Below the pieces are notes generated by a model that was given only the letters and a program-made list of their open reading frames with translations, had not been told where the DNA came from and did not search any database. Of a stretch of 64,000 bases of DNA, positions 53,943 through 63,054 are shown piece by piece. The DNA is from DASWOJ01 sp964242415 (lineage in GTDB: Bacteria; Pseudomonadota; Alphaproteobacteria; Acetobacterales; Acetobacteraceae). The stretch spans positions 1 through 64,000 of the forward strand of contig CAXTAT010000018.1 in NCBI GenBank assembly GCA_964242415.1. Direction: 5' to 3'. Within the stretch, counting starts at the first letter, position 1. Each line of letters opens with the position of its first letter. The position numbers and the translations under genes were made by a program.

Positions 53943-56795
53943 GTGCCGCAGACCGATGTGATGGACACCGCCGCGCCGGACCAGGCCGCGCTGCCGGACC
54001 AGGGCGCCAGCCCGCCGATGCACCTGATCCTGATTGACGGGTCCGGCTTCATCTTCCGCGCCTTCCACGCCCTACCCCCCATGACCCGGCCGGACGGCAC
54101 GCCGGTCAACGCAGTGTTCGGCTTCTCCAACATGCTCGGCCGCCTGCTGGAGCACCACGAGGGCACCCACATCGCCGTCGTGTTCGACGCCGGGCGCACC
54201 ACCTTCCGCAACGAGCTGTATGACAAGTACAAGGCCCAGCGCCCCGAACCAGCCCCCGAGCTGGTGCCGCAGTTTGCCCTCGTGCGGGAGGCGACGCGGG
54301 CCTACGGCGTCGCCGGGGTGGAGCTGGACACCTGGGAGGCCGACGACCTGATCGCCTCCTACGCCCGCGCCGCCACCGAGGCGGGCGGGCGCGTCACCAT
54401 CGTGTCGTCCGACAAGGACCTGATGCAGCTGGTGGACGACCAGGTGACGATGCAGGACCCGATCAAGCAGAGGCCGATCGGCCCCGCCGAGGTCATGGAG
54501 AAGTTCGGCGTCATGCCGGACAAGGTGGTGGACGTGCAGGCCCTGATGGGCGACAGCGTGGACAACGTCCCCGGCGTCCCCGGCATCGGCCCCAAGAACG
54601 CCGCGCAACTGATCCAGGAGTTCGGCGACGTCGAGGGCGTGCTGGCCGCCGCCCCCACGATGAAGCCCAGCAAGCGCCGCGACATGCTGATCCAGCACGC
54701 CGACAGCGCCCGCATCAGCCGCAAGCTGGTCACGCTGTGCCGCGACGTGCCCCTGCCGCTGCCCCTGGAGGGCCTGCGCGCCAAGGACCCCGACCGCCCC
54801 GTGCTGGCCGCCTGGCTGCAGGCCCAGGGCTTCAAGACGGCGCTGAACCGGCTGGGGCTGGAGGGCGTGGTCCGCATGTCCGCCCCGGCCATGCCGGCTC
54901 TCCCGGTGAAGCTGCCGGGCGAAGGGCAACCGGCCTATGGCCCCTACGAGTGCGTGACGACGCTGGACCAACTGCACGCCTGGATCGCCGAGGCGCAGGC
55001 CGCGGGGGTCTTCGCGCTGGACACCGAGACGGACAACCTGGACGCCCTGCGTGCCAACCTGGTCGGCCTGTCCCTGGCGACCGCGCCCGGCCGTGCCTGC
55101 TACGTGCCGGTCGCCCACCGCCTGTCCCAGCCCGCGGCGCAACTGGCGCTGGACGGCCCGGCGCCCGAGGCGGCCCCGCCAGCCCTCGTGCAGGTCACCC
55201 CCGCCGACGCCCTCACCGCCCTGGCGCCGCTGCTGCGGGATGCGACGGTGCTGAAGGTGCTGCAGAACGCCAAGTACGACCAGATCGTGCTGGAACGCGC
55301 CGGCCTGCCCGGCATCACCCCCATCGACGACACCATGCTGATCTCCTACGCGCAGGAGGCCGGGCGGCACGGCCACGGCATGGACGAGCTGTCCCGGATG
55401 CACCTCGGCCACAACCCGATCAGCTACGACTCCGTCACCGGCACCGGCCGGGGCCGCATCCCGTTCGCCGACGTGCCGCTGGACCGCGCAACGGCCTATG
55501 CCGCCGAGGACGCGGACGTGACCCTGCGCCTGTGGCACCGCCTGCGCCCGGACCTGCGGACGACGCACAGCCTGGTCATCTATGAGCAGATGGAGCGCCG
55601 CCTGGTCCCCGTGCTGATGCGGATGGAGCAGGCCGGTGTGAAGGTGGACGAGGCCGAGCTGCGCCGCATGTCCGCCGACTTCGCCGCCCGCATGGCGGTG
55701 ATGGAGGGCGAAATCCACAAGATGGCCGGCCGCCCGTTCAGCCTCGGCAGCGCCAAGCAATTGGGCGAAATCCTGTTCGACGAGCAGGCCCTGCCCGGCG
55801 GCAAGCGCCTGGCCAGCGGCGCCTGGGGCACCGATGTCGTGGTGCTGCAAACCCTGGCCGACCAAGGGCACGAGCTGCCCGCCCGCATTATCGAGTGGCG
55901 GCAACTGTCCAAGCTGCGCTCCACCTACACCGAGGCCCTGGTCGAGCAGATCAACCCCGATACCGGCCGCGTCCACACCAGCTTCGCCCAGGCGATCACC
56001 AGCACCGGGCGCCTTTCTTCTACTGACCCCAACCTGCAGAACATCCCGATCCGCACGGAGGAGGGCGCACGCATCCGCCGGGCCTTCGTGGCGGAGGACG
56101 GGCATGTGCTGGTGAGCTGCGACTACTCGCAGATCGAACTGCGGCTGATGGCGCATGTCGCCGACATCGCGCCGCTGAAGGAGGCATTCGCCACCGGGCA
56201 GGACATCCACACCCGCACCGCGTCCGAGGTGTTCGGCGTGCCGATGGAGGGCATGGACCCCGGCACGCGCCGCCGGGCCAAGGCGATCAACTTCGGCATC
56301 ATCTACGGCATCAGCGCCTTCGGCCTGGCCCGGCAGCTCAGCATCGAGCCTGGCGAGGCACGCAGCTACATCCAGGCGTACTTCGAGCGCTACCCCGGTA
56401 TCCGCGCCTACATGGACCGCACGAAGGCCGAGGCGCGGGAGTACGGCTACGTGCTGACGCCATTCGGCCGACGCTGCTGGGTGCCGGGCATCAACGACAA
56501 GATGGCGCAACGCCGGGCCTATGCCGAGCGGCAGGCGATGAACGCGCCGCTGCAAGGTGGAGCGGCGGACATCATCAAGCGGGCGATGGTGCGCCTGCCC
56601 GTTGCGCTGGACGCCGCCGGGCTGCGGGCGCGGCTGCTGCTGCAGGTGCATGACGAGTTGCTGTTCGAGGCACTCGCCGGGGAGGCCGACGAGACGGCAG
56701 CGGTGGCGAAGCGGGTCATGGAAGCCGCAGCGACCATCTCTGTGCCGCTGGTGGTAGAGACCGGCCAAGGCCATAGCTGGGCAGCGGCGCACTAG
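53943..56795 (+). CDS. polA: DNA polymerase I
   Basis: The 950-residue product has the 5'-3' exonuclease domain (about 25-310, LILIDGSGFIFRAFHALPPM, SSDKDLMQLVDDQV and MGDSVDNVPGVPGIGPKNA), a 3'-5' exonuclease domain (FALDTETDNLDALRANLVG with the DxE pair, and TAYAAEDADVTL) and the polymerase domain. Motif A is DYSQIELRLMAHV, motif B RRRAKAINFGIIYGIS and motif C VHDELLFE. It starts with GTG one base after the zinc-finger gene. It serves Okazaki fragment processing and repair, and all three activities look intact. Confidence 0.97.
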   Translation: MPQTDVMDTAAPDQAALPDQGASPPMHLILIDGSGFIFRAFHALPPMTRPDGTPVNAVFGFSNMLGRLLEHHEGTHIAVVFDAGRTTFRNELYDKYKAQRPEPAPELVPQFALVREATRAYGVAGVELDTWEADDLIASYARAATEAGGRVTIVSSDKDLMQLVDDQVTMQDPIKQRPIGPAEVMEKFGVMPDKVVDVQALMGDSVDNVPGVPGIGPKNAAQLIQEFGDVEGVLAAAPTMKPSKRRDMLIQHADSARISRKLVTLCRDVPLPLPLEGLRAKDPDRPVLAAWLQAQGFKTALNRLGLEGVVRMSAPAMPALPVKLPGEGQPAYGPYECVTTLDQLHAWIAEAQAAGVFALDTETDNLDALRANLVGLSLATAPGRACYVPVAHRLSQPAAQLALDGPAPEAAPPALVQVTPADALTALAPLLRDATVLKVLQNAKYDQIVLERAGLPGITPIDDTMLISYAQEAGRHGHGMDELSRMHLGHNPISYDSVTGTGRGRIPFADVPLDRATAYAAEDADVTLRLWHRLRPDLRTTHSLVIYEQMERRLVPVLMRMEQAGVKVDEAELRRMSADFAARMAVMEGEIHKMAGRPFSLGSAKQLGEILFDEQALPGGKRLASGAWGTDVVVLQTLADQGHELPARIIEWRQLSKLRSTYTEALVEQINPDTGRVHTSFAQAITSTGRLSSTDPNLQNIPIRTEEGARIRRAFVAEDGHVLVSCDYSQIELRLMAHVADIAPLKEAFATGQDIHTRTASEVFGVPMEGMDPGTRRRAKAINFGIIYGISAFGLARQLSIEPGEARSYIQAYFERYPGIRAYMDRTKAEAREYGYVLTPFGRRCWVPGINDKMAQRRAYAERQAMNAPLQGGAADIIKRAMVRLPVALDAAGLRARLLLQVHDELLFEALAGEADETAAVAKRVMEAAATISVPLVVETGQGHSWAAAH

Positions 56796-56835
56796 CTGGC
56801 CCAGCCGGCCCAAACAAAGGTAGCCTAGCTGCTGC

Positions 56836-56988
56836 CTCCCTCTCCCCCTTCGGGAGAGGGCCAGGATGAGGGGGTCGTGCGGCGCGGACCTGCCGACCCG
56901 GGCAACCCAGTTCCGCCGGCGTCGGATGCCGTGCTGGCAAGCTAGACCTCCTCACCCCGGCCTTCTCCCGAAGCGGGAGAGGGAGAAG
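56836..56988. repeat. Dispersed palindromic repeat, family 2, copy 2
   Basis: CTCCCTCTCCCCCTTCGGGAGAGGG at the left and CTTCTCCCGAAGCGGGAGAGGG at the right each form hairpins, and the core GTGCGGCGCGGACCTGCCG and GGCGTCGGA matches the copy at 3941-4085. It lies downstream of polA. Confidence 0.8.
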
Positions 56989-57058
56989 ATGCGGTTTCCT
57001 GCGGCCCTTGCCCGGAGGGAGAAGGCAGGCAATGTCCCGGCGCCACGCGTGTCTGCCC

Positions 57059-57090
57059 AAACGAAAACGGGGAGGGCACCGCCCTCCCCG
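57059..57090 (-). terminator. Intrinsic terminator of the DUF2382 gene
   Basis: On the minus strand CGGGGAGGGC pairs with GCCCTCCCCG around a 3-nt loop and is followed by TTTTCGTTT. It lies about 22 bases past the stop codon of the gene at 57113-58267, fitting a Rho-independent terminator. Confidence 0.75.
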
Positions 57091-57112
57091 CTCCTTAATT
57101 GCTCAGGTGTGC

Positions 57113-58267
57113 TTAAACGCCCGGCATACGCTTGGTCTCGCCGGTGCCGCCGGTCACGCTCGTCGTGCCCGTAGAGGCAACGTTCTCGACGTCGACCTTG
57201 GTCTCGCGCACGTTGTCGCGCACGGTCTCGACGCGGTCGGTAGCCTCCTTCTTGAGGCCGATCTCCTCAACGACGCGCACGTCCTTGCCGACCACGGCCT
57301 CCTCGGCCGTCCCGCGGGCCTCAATGGTCTGGTCGCGGAACGCCTCGGTGCCGCTGACGCGCTCGTTCACCGGGCGGCGCTCGATGCTGACGTTCTCCTC
57401 ATGCAGGGTGACCTGCTCCTGCACAGGCGTCTCGACGACATGGGAGGTGACGCGCACACCGCCGGCCTCGACCTCGCGCTTGCCGACGACCAAGTCTTCC
57501 TTCATCACCTTGATGGTGTCGGGGCTGCTCATCGTCGTGGTGTCGGACGCCATGGACGTAGTGCCAGACGGCTTCGGCATGGTGGTGCCCATTGGAGCAG
57601 TGGTGCCCATCGGGGCGGTGGTGCCCATCGTGCCCGTGCCTGTCGCGTCGGCACCCATCGAAGCATCTCGGGCGGCCGTCGACTCATAGCCGCCAGCCAT
57701 GCCAGCCGCACCAGCGGCCCCCATGACACCCGTCGTTGCCGTGTCGGCGTATCCGGTCGTCATGCCCATGATCTGCTCGACATGCGCGGCCTGCGCGTCA
57801 TCGGCGCGGACCGTGACCAGGGTGCCGCCGCTGTTGACGCCCTCCTGATAGGTCTGGGCATCGGCCTCGCTGACGCCGGCGCCCGTCAGGCTGCCCAGCA
57901 GGCCACCCGCCGCCGCGCCGACGCCGGCGCCGGTCAGCGCCGCCACCAGCCAGCCAGCCGCCACGAGCGGGCCGATGCCGGGGATGGCAAGCGAGCCGAT
58001 GCCAGCCAGCAGACCCGCGCCGCCGCCCAGCACCGTGCCGATGGTAGCACCGGTGCCGCCGCCGGTTGCCGCACCCTGCTCCGGGTCGCCGCTGGTCAGG
58101 CCGGTGTTCGTTTCGGACGTGCCCATGCTGTCATAGCCGGTGCTGCTAACGGTCTTGTCGCCGGAGACGATGCTGATGTCGCTATGCGGGATGCCGGCGC
58201 TCTCAAGCGACTGCACGACGCGGGTTGCCTCGGCGTAAGTCTGGTAAACGTGAGCGATGGTACGCAT
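57113..58267 (-). CDS. DUF2382-domain stress protein with glycine-zipper segment
   Basis: The 384-residue product has an N-terminal domain of the general-stress YflT type (RTIAHVYQTYAEATRVVQSL). A glycine-rich hydrophobic middle (LGGGAGLLAGIGSLAIPGIG and more) may insert into membranes. Low-complexity MGTTAP repeats follow, then a C-terminal DUF2382 domain (VMKEDLVVGKREVEAGGVRV, VSIERRPVNERV, EEAVVGKDVRVVEEIGL). DUF2382 proteins are linked to stress and desiccation. It is upstream of a PepSY-like gene on the same strand (30 bases). Confidence 0.8.
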   Translation of the reverse strand: MRTIAHVYQTYAEATRVVQSLESAGIPHSDISIVSGDKTVSSTGYDSMGTSETNTGLTSGDPEQGAATGGGTGATIGTVLGGGAGLLAGIGSLAIPGIGPLVAAGWLVAALTGAGVGAAAGGLLGSLTGAGVSEADAQTYQEGVNSGGTLVTVRADDAQAAHVEQIMGMTTGYADTATTGVMGAAGAAGMAGGYESTAARDASMGADATGTGTMGTTAPMGTTAPMGTTMPKPSGTTSMASDTTTMSSPDTIKVMKEDLVVGKREVEAGGVRVTSHVVETPVQEQVTLHEENVSIERRPVNERVSGTEAFRDQTIEARGTAEEAVVGKDVRVVEEIGLKKEATDRVETVRDNVRETKVDVENVASTGTTSVTGGTGETKRMPGV

Positions 58268-58297
58268 TGGAGTATTTCCTTTGAGATGCAGCCGCGG

Positions 58298-58717
58298 TTA
58301 CGAGGCGGCGCCGACGTTGCCTTGGTAGTCGCAGTAAACGTCAACTGACGAGCCGGACTTCATAGCCTTGCCGCGCCAAATGCCATCGGCGTCCTTCTTC
58401 AACGCAGTGACTTGGGTGAAGCCGCCCTTCTCGATACGGCGGCGGGCCTCGCCCATCGTGAAGCTGTTGCGGCCTTTCACCGGGGCGGCCGAGGTCTTAT
58501 TGTTGGCATTCGAGGTAGTCACCGCCGGCGGCGTGGCGGAGTTGTTGTTGGTCGTGCTCAACTGCGCCGGCGTGTTGGTCGTCGTGCCTGGGATACGCGG
58601 GGTCGATGTTCCCGTCGTGCCCATCGTGGAGCCTGTCGTGCCCGGCGTCGTGGTCGTCTGCGCAATGGCCGCCGTGCACAGCAGCGCCGCGGCAAATCCG
58701 AGTTTGATTGCTTTCAT
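58298..58717 (-). CDS. Exported PepSY-like protein
   Basis: The 139-residue product has a signal peptide (KLGFAAALLCTAAIAQ), a Thr/Asn/Pro-rich linker of about 60 residues and a C-terminal PepSY-like domain (MGEARRRIEKGGFTQVTALK, WRGKAMKSGSSVDVYCDYQG). The long low-complexity linker suggests a surface-exposed or flexible anchor. It probably shares transcription with the DUF2382 gene just downstream. The ATG at 58717 follows GGACC with no strong ribosome site. Confidence 0.72.
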   Translation of the reverse strand: MKAIKLGFAAALLCTAAIAQTTTTPGTTGSTMGTTGTSTPRIPGTTTNTPAQLSTTNNNSATPPAVTTSNANNKTSAAPVKGRNSFTMGEARRRIEKGGFTQVTALKKDADGIWRGKAMKSGSSVDVYCDYQGNVGAAS

Positions 58718-58809
58718 GGCCGTGGTCCTCCGTTGTGGATGGCGGACCAACGCAGGCCCCTGGTAAATGGTTGCGCCCGGGCCGCGGACGAACGGTGTGG
58801 ATACGCGCA

Positions 58810-59181
58810 TCAGTGGGCCGACATCTCCCGCACCAGGCGGGCCAGCACGCTGCCCTCGAACGGCTTCGGCAGCACCGCCTCACGCGGGCCGAGCGACCGG
58901 CCGGCGAGCGAAGCCATGCGCCCGGTAATGAAGATGATCACCAGGTCCGGCGACAGGGCACGCAACTGATCGGCCAGTTCCATGCCGTTCCAGCCAGCGC
59001 CCAAGTCCACGTCCGTCACCATCACCGGGGCATCCAGCCCGCTGCGCATCAAGCCCAAAGCTTCCTCGGCCGTCGCCGCCTCGACCACGCCGAACCCGTC
59101 GTCTTCCAGCATAAGCGCCACGGTCATCCGTACGAGGGCATCATCCTCGACCAGCAGCAGGCAGTTGCGTTTATCCGACAT
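58810..59181 (-). CDS. Single-domain response regulator
   Basis: A 123-residue receiver domain without output: acidic residues Asp13 and Asp14 in LLVEDDALVRM, phospho-acceptor Asp57 in MVTDVDLGAGWNG, Thr in FITGRM and Lys in LPKPF. Stand-alone receivers of this type work with hybrid or HWE kinases in general stress signalling of alphaproteobacteria. It lies upstream of the PepSY-like and DUF2382 genes, and the three may be functionally linked. Confidence 0.85.
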   Translation of the reverse strand: MSDKRNCLLLVEDDALVRMTVALMLEDDGFGVVEAATAEEALGLMRSGLDAPVMVTDVDLGAGWNGMELADQLRALSPDLVIIFITGRMASLAGRSLGPREAVLPKPFEGSVLARLVREMSAH

Positions 59182-59304
59182 GGTTGGGCCGCCACAGATT
59201 AGGTCTCTGCGCCGTTAACGGGGCTGGGCCGCATTCGTTCATCGTGTACGACAGCGTACGTGAAATTAATGCGAAACAACGCTGTCTCCCAGCCGGTGGG
59301 TGGT

Positions 59305-60411
59305 TTATCCCAGCAGGCGCCCGATCACCCGGGCGGTGTAGTCCACCACCGGGATGATCCGGCCGTAGTTGATGCGCGTCGGGCCGATCACGCCGATGGC
59401 GCCGACGATGCGGTCGGCGCCGTTGCGCGCCGGGGCGACCACCATCGAGACGCCGCTGGCGCCGAACAGCCCGCTTTCGGCGCCGATGAAGATGCGCACG
59501 CCGTCCGACGCCTCTGCCAGGTCCAGCAGCCGCAGCATGGTCTCCTGGTGCTCCAGCCGCTCGAACAGGGTCTGGATTGCGGCGAGGCTCTCGATCTGCG
59601 TCACCTCCTGCAGCAGCCGGGCCTGGCCGCGCACGATCAGGGCGCCGCCACGGCCCTCGCCGGTCCAGGTGGCAAGCCCGGCTTCCACCACCTGCGACGT
59701 CAGCCCGTCCAACTGCGACCGGTCCTGCGCCATGTCGGCGCCGACCACCCGGCGCAGCTCGGCCAGGCTGCGTTCGGACAGGCTGCGGCCGGCCAGTTGC
59801 GCGTTGAGGTAGTTCGTCGCCTCCGTCAGCGCGGAGGGCGGCAGGCCCGGCGGGGTCTCGATCACCCGGTTCTCCACCTGGCCGTCGGCGGACACCAGGA
59901 TCACCAGGGCGCGGCCGGGGCCGAGCGGCACGAACTCGATGTGGCGCACTGCCCCGTCCGACTTAGGCGCCAGCACCAGCCCGGCTGCGCCCGCCAGGCC
60001 CGCCAGCATGGTGCTCGCCTCGGCCAGGGTGTCCTCCAGACTGCGGCCCCGGGCCTCCAGCGCGCGGGAGATCGCCTCGCGCTCGTCCTCCGCCAGGCCG
60101 CCCGATTGCAGCAGGCCATCGACGAACAGCCGCAGCCCGCGGTCGGTTGGCAGCCGCCCGGCGCTGGTGTGCGGGGAGAACAGCAGCCCGGCGTCGGTCA
60201 GGTCGGCCATCACGTTGCGGATCGTCGCCGGGGACAGCGCCATCGGCAGCCGGCGCGACAGGGTGCGGCTGCCGACCGGCTCCCCGGTGGCCACGTACTG
60301 CTCGACGATCTCCCGCAGCACGCTGGCGGCGCGCGGGTCGAGGCCCGGCGGAGACCGCCCGGTGCTGCGGGGCGGCGGACGCGGGGCGCCGGGGCGGTCG
60401 GTGTTTTGCAT
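59305..60411 (-). CDS. hrcA: Heat-inducible transcription repressor HrcA
   Basis: The 368-residue product has an N-terminal winged helix (LREIVEQYVATGEPVGSRTL, SPATIRNVMADLTDAGLL) followed by the HrcA GAF-like domain (TSAGRLPTDRGLRLFVDGLL and RIVGAIGVIGPTRINYGRII). It represses groESL through CIRCE elements. The ATG at 60411 lies five bases after the oxidoreductase gene. Unlike in many relatives, grpE does not follow on this strand, and no CIRCE repeat is visible here. Confidence 0.92.
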   Translation of the reverse strand: MQNTDRPGAPRPPPRSTGRSPPGLDPRAASVLREIVEQYVATGEPVGSRTLSRRLPMALSPATIRNVMADLTDAGLLFSPHTSAGRLPTDRGLRLFVDGLLQSGGLAEDEREAISRALEARGRSLEDTLAEASTMLAGLAGAAGLVLAPKSDGAVRHIEFVPLGPGRALVILVSADGQVENRVIETPPGLPPSALTEATNYLNAQLAGRSLSERSLAELRRVVGADMAQDRSQLDGLTSQVVEAGLATWTGEGRGGALIVRGQARLLQEVTQIESLAAIQTLFERLEHQETMLRLLDLAEASDGVRIFIGAESGLFGASGVSMVVAPARNGADRIVGAIGVIGPTRINYGRIIPVVDYTARVIGRLLG

Positions 60412-60416
60412 GCCCG

Positions 60417-61409
60417 CTAGGTGCGCCGGGTGACGTTCGGCACGGCGGCGCCGGCCAGGATGGCTTCGACGACTTCCTGCACCTCGAACGCCTCGGTGAC
60501 GGTCGCCAGGTGGTGCGGCTCGCCGCGGGTCATGCGGGCGACCTGCTGCAACTGGAGGTGCAGCACCAGGGGGCGCAGGCGCTCGTTGGACAGGGCTTCG
60601 GGATCGGGCGCCCAGGTGCCGTCGGGGCGCTGGCGCTCGGCAAGCGACCAGTCGCGCAGGCGGATGTCGGCGACGCCGCGCACCGTCCAGATGTTGGTGT
60701 CGTGCTCCGGCGTGGACCCAACCGCGCCCTGCACCCGGCCCGGCAGCCCGCCGGCGTCCAGGCGCGCGGTGATCGAAGTCTCGGTGCGGCCCGGGGCCTG
60801 GTATTCGGCATTGCTGGACAGCAGGCCCAGCGGCCCCAGCAGGCGGCGGGACAGGAACAGGAAGTGCGACACGACCTCGCGGGTGAAGCCGCCCTCGGCC
60901 GGGCCGTCGAGCCAGGGGGCGGCCTGCTCCTGCCATGGCCGCGGCCAGGCGGCGAAGCCGACGTCGATACTGAAGCCGCGCGGGGCGCCGGTCACGCCGT
61001 CGCGCAGCCACTCCGCCAGCCGGGCGACGGCGGGGGAGGACGTGAAGGGGAAGTTGACGGCCACCCGCGCCCCGCCGGCCTGCGTCTCCCCCAGGAAGCG
61101 CCGGCTGTCGAGCAGATCGACCGCTAGCGGCTTTTCCAGGAACACTGCGCGCCCGGCCTGCCGCGCCATGCGGGCGTAGGCGAGGTGGGTGGCCGGGGGT
61201 GTGGCGATATAGACGCAGTCCGCCCCCTCAATGACCGCCTCGGCCGACGCGGCCCGGTTCAGGCCGGGGATGGCGGCGCCGAGCCGGTCCAGCGCGGCCG
61301 GCGCCTGGTCCCAGATGCCCGAGACATGCACGGCGTCGGACTCCAGCGCGGCGCGCAACAGGCGCTCCCCCATGATCCCCGCCCCAATGATTCCTAGGCC
61401 AACCGTCAT
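60417..61409 (-). CDS. Gfo/Idh/MocA-family oxidoreductase
   Basis: The 330-residue NAD(P)-dependent dehydrogenase has an N-terminal Rossmann fold (GLGIIGAGIMGERLLRAAL, VYIATPPATHLAYA) and the signature FLEKPLAVD. Its substrate is unknown. The gene lies between rph (divergent) and hrcA (downstream), which elsewhere are direct neighbours, so it is an insertion into a housekeeping cluster. Confidence 0.85.
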   Translation of the reverse strand: MTVGLGIIGAGIMGERLLRAALESDAVHVSGIWDQAPAALDRLGAAIPGLNRAASAEAVIEGADCVYIATPPATHLAYARMARQAGRAVFLEKPLAVDLLDSRRFLGETQAGGARVAVNFPFTSSPAVARLAEWLRDGVTGAPRGFSIDVGFAAWPRPWQEQAAPWLDGPAEGGFTREVVSHFLFLSRRLLGPLGLLSSNAEYQAPGRTETSITARLDAGGLPGRVQGAVGSTPEHDTNIWTVRGVADIRLRDWSLAERQRPDGTWAPDPEALSNERLRPLVLHLQLQQVARMTRGEPHHLATVTEAFEVQEVVEAILAGAAVPNVTRRT

Positions 61410-61517
61410 GCCGCCATCCCTATTCCATTCTGCCAGCCCGGTTCACGCCATGTTTTGTGGCCTGCCAGAACCGTGTCACTTGCGCTATATGGCCCGCCGC
61501 ACGAACAGGACACCATC

Positions 61518-62252
61518 ATGCGCCCTTCCGGCCGCGCCGCCGATGAAATGCGGGACGTTTCCATCCAGCCCGGGTTCGCCCGCCACGCCGAAGGCTCGTG
61601 CCTGATCCGGGTGGGCGGCACGGAGGTGCTGTGCACCGCCAGCGTCGAGGGCCGCACGCCGGGCTTCCTGCGCGGCACCGGGCTGGGCTGGGTGACGGCG
61701 GAGTACGGCATGCTGCCGCGCGCCACCCACAAGCGCGGCGACCGCGAGGCGGCGCGCGGCAAGCAGTCCGGCCGCACCCAGGAGATCCAGCGCCTGATCG
61801 GCCGCAGCCTGCGCGCGGTGGTCGATCGCTCCGCCATGGGGGAGTGCAGCATCACGCTCGACTGCGACGTGCTGAACGCCGATGGCGGCACCCGCTGCGC
61901 CAGCGTCACCGGGGCCTGGGTGGCGCTGAGCCTGGCGTTCCGGCACCTGGAGCGCAACCGGGTGATCGCCCGCTCCCCGATGACAGGCCAGGTGGCGGCG
62001 GTCAGTTGCGGCTTGGTCCGCGATGGCGAGGCGGGCGGTGCTGCGGTGCTGGACCTGGACTACGCCGAGGACAGCGGGGCGGAGGCCGACGCCAACTTCG
62101 TGCTGACCGCAGCCGGCGGGATCGTTGAGGTGCAGGGCACGGCGGAGGCGGCGCCGTTCACCGAGGCGCAGTTCATGGAGCTGATGCGCCTGGCCCGCCA
62201 TGGCACGGCCCGGCTGTTCGCGGCGCAGCATGCTGCGCTGGAGGCGGCTTGA
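61518..62252 (+). CDS. rph: Ribonuclease PH
   Basis: The 244-residue phosphorolytic exoribonuclease trims tRNA 3' ends. Hallmarks are MRPSGRAADEMRDV, EGSCLIRVGGTEVLCTASVE, PRATHKRGDREAARGKQSGR, RLIGRSLRAVVD, DCDVLNADGGTRCAS and DLDYAEDSGAEADANFV. The ATG at 61518 gives the family N-terminus. rdgB overlaps its stop by four bases. Confidence 0.97.
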   Translation: MRPSGRAADEMRDVSIQPGFARHAEGSCLIRVGGTEVLCTASVEGRTPGFLRGTGLGWVTAEYGMLPRATHKRGDREAARGKQSGRTQEIQRLIGRSLRAVVDRSAMGECSITLDCDVLNADGGTRCASVTGAWVALSLAFRHLERNRVIARSPMTGQVAAVSCGLVRDGEAGGAAVLDLDYAEDSGAEADANFVLTAAGGIVEVQGTAEAAPFTEAQFMELMRLARHGTARLFAAQHAALEAA

Positions 62253-62851
62253 CGCTGCACCGCCTGCTGCCCGGCAGCCAGTTGGTGCTGGCTACCCATA
62301 ATGCGGGCAAGCTGCGGGAGATCGTGGAGCTGCTGTCGCCGTTTGGTGTCGAGGTCGTCTCGGCCGGGGCGCTGGGCCTGCCGGTCCCGGTGGAGGACGC
62401 TCCGGACTTCGCCGGCAACGCGGCGATCAAGGCGCAGGCCGCCGCCCGCGCCTCCGGCCTGCCGGCGCTGGCGGACGACTCCGGCTTTTGCGCGGCGGCG
62501 CTCGGGGGCGCGCCGGGGGTGGTGTCGGCGCGCTGGGCTGGACCGGGCAAGGACTTCGCCGGCGCCATGGCGCGGGTGTGGCGCGAAGTGGGCGGCAGCA
62601 CGGACCTGCGGGCCTGGTTCGCCTGCGCGCTGTGCCTGGCGTGGCCGGACGGGCGGCAGGCGACCTATCTGGGCCGGGTCGAAGGCGGCATCGCCTGGCC
62701 GCCGCGCGGGGAGCGCGGCTTCGGCTACGATCCGATGTTCGTGCCGCTGGGCGGGGCGCAGACCTACGGCGAAATGGACCCCCGCCTCAAGCACGCCAGC
62801 AGCCACCGGGCGCGGGCGATGGCGCAGCTTCTGGCGTCCTGCTTTCAATAG
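62249..62851 (+). CDS. rdgB: dITP/XTP pyrophosphatase (RdgB/HAM1)
   Basis: The 200-residue enzyme removes inosine and xanthosine triphosphates from the nucleotide pool. Motifs are LVLATHNAGKLREI (substrate binding), FAGNAAIKAQAAA, ALADDSGFC and GFGYDPMFVP. The start is an unusual TTG at 62249 overlapping the rph stop (TTGA), chosen because no ATG or GTG gives the complete N-terminus. This rph-rdgB pair is standard in alphaproteobacteria. Confidence 0.95.
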   Translation: MTLHRLLPGSQLVLATHNAGKLREIVELLSPFGVEVVSAGALGLPVPVEDAPDFAGNAAIKAQAAARASGLPALADDSGFCAAALGGAPGVVSARWAGPGKDFAGAMARVWREVGGSTDLRAWFACALCLAWPDGRQATYLGRVEGGIAWPPRGERGFGYDPMFVPLGGAQTYGEMDPRLKHASSHRARAMAQLLASCFQ

Positions 62852-62858
62852 CCGTGCA

Positions 62859-62916
62859 GGCCCGGAGCTATGTAGGCCCGGAGCTATGTAGGCCCGGAGC
62901 TATGTAGGCCCGGAGC
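62859..62916. repeat. 16-bp tandem repeat
   Basis: The unit GGCCCGGAGCTATGTA occurs three full times and once in part (GGCCCGGAGC), immediately after the rdgB stop codon. It is non-coding, possibly a recent slippage expansion. Confidence 0.9.
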
Positions 62917-63054
62917 CGTGCATCGGCTGGAACTTCGGCGATCTCGCGCCACCTATAGGATTCGCCGCCGTGTGCGGAGCATCCGGCCGCCGCTCGGCTA
63001 TGCCGGCCAAGCCCGCAACGCCCACTTGGCAATGACCCTGCAATTAGGAGTCCC

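Noticed and set aside
54072..56813. Long minus-strand open frame (over 900 codons) opposite polA
   Set aside because: Pure codon-bias shadow of polA; low-complexity His/Gly/Val/Gln content and no start signal.
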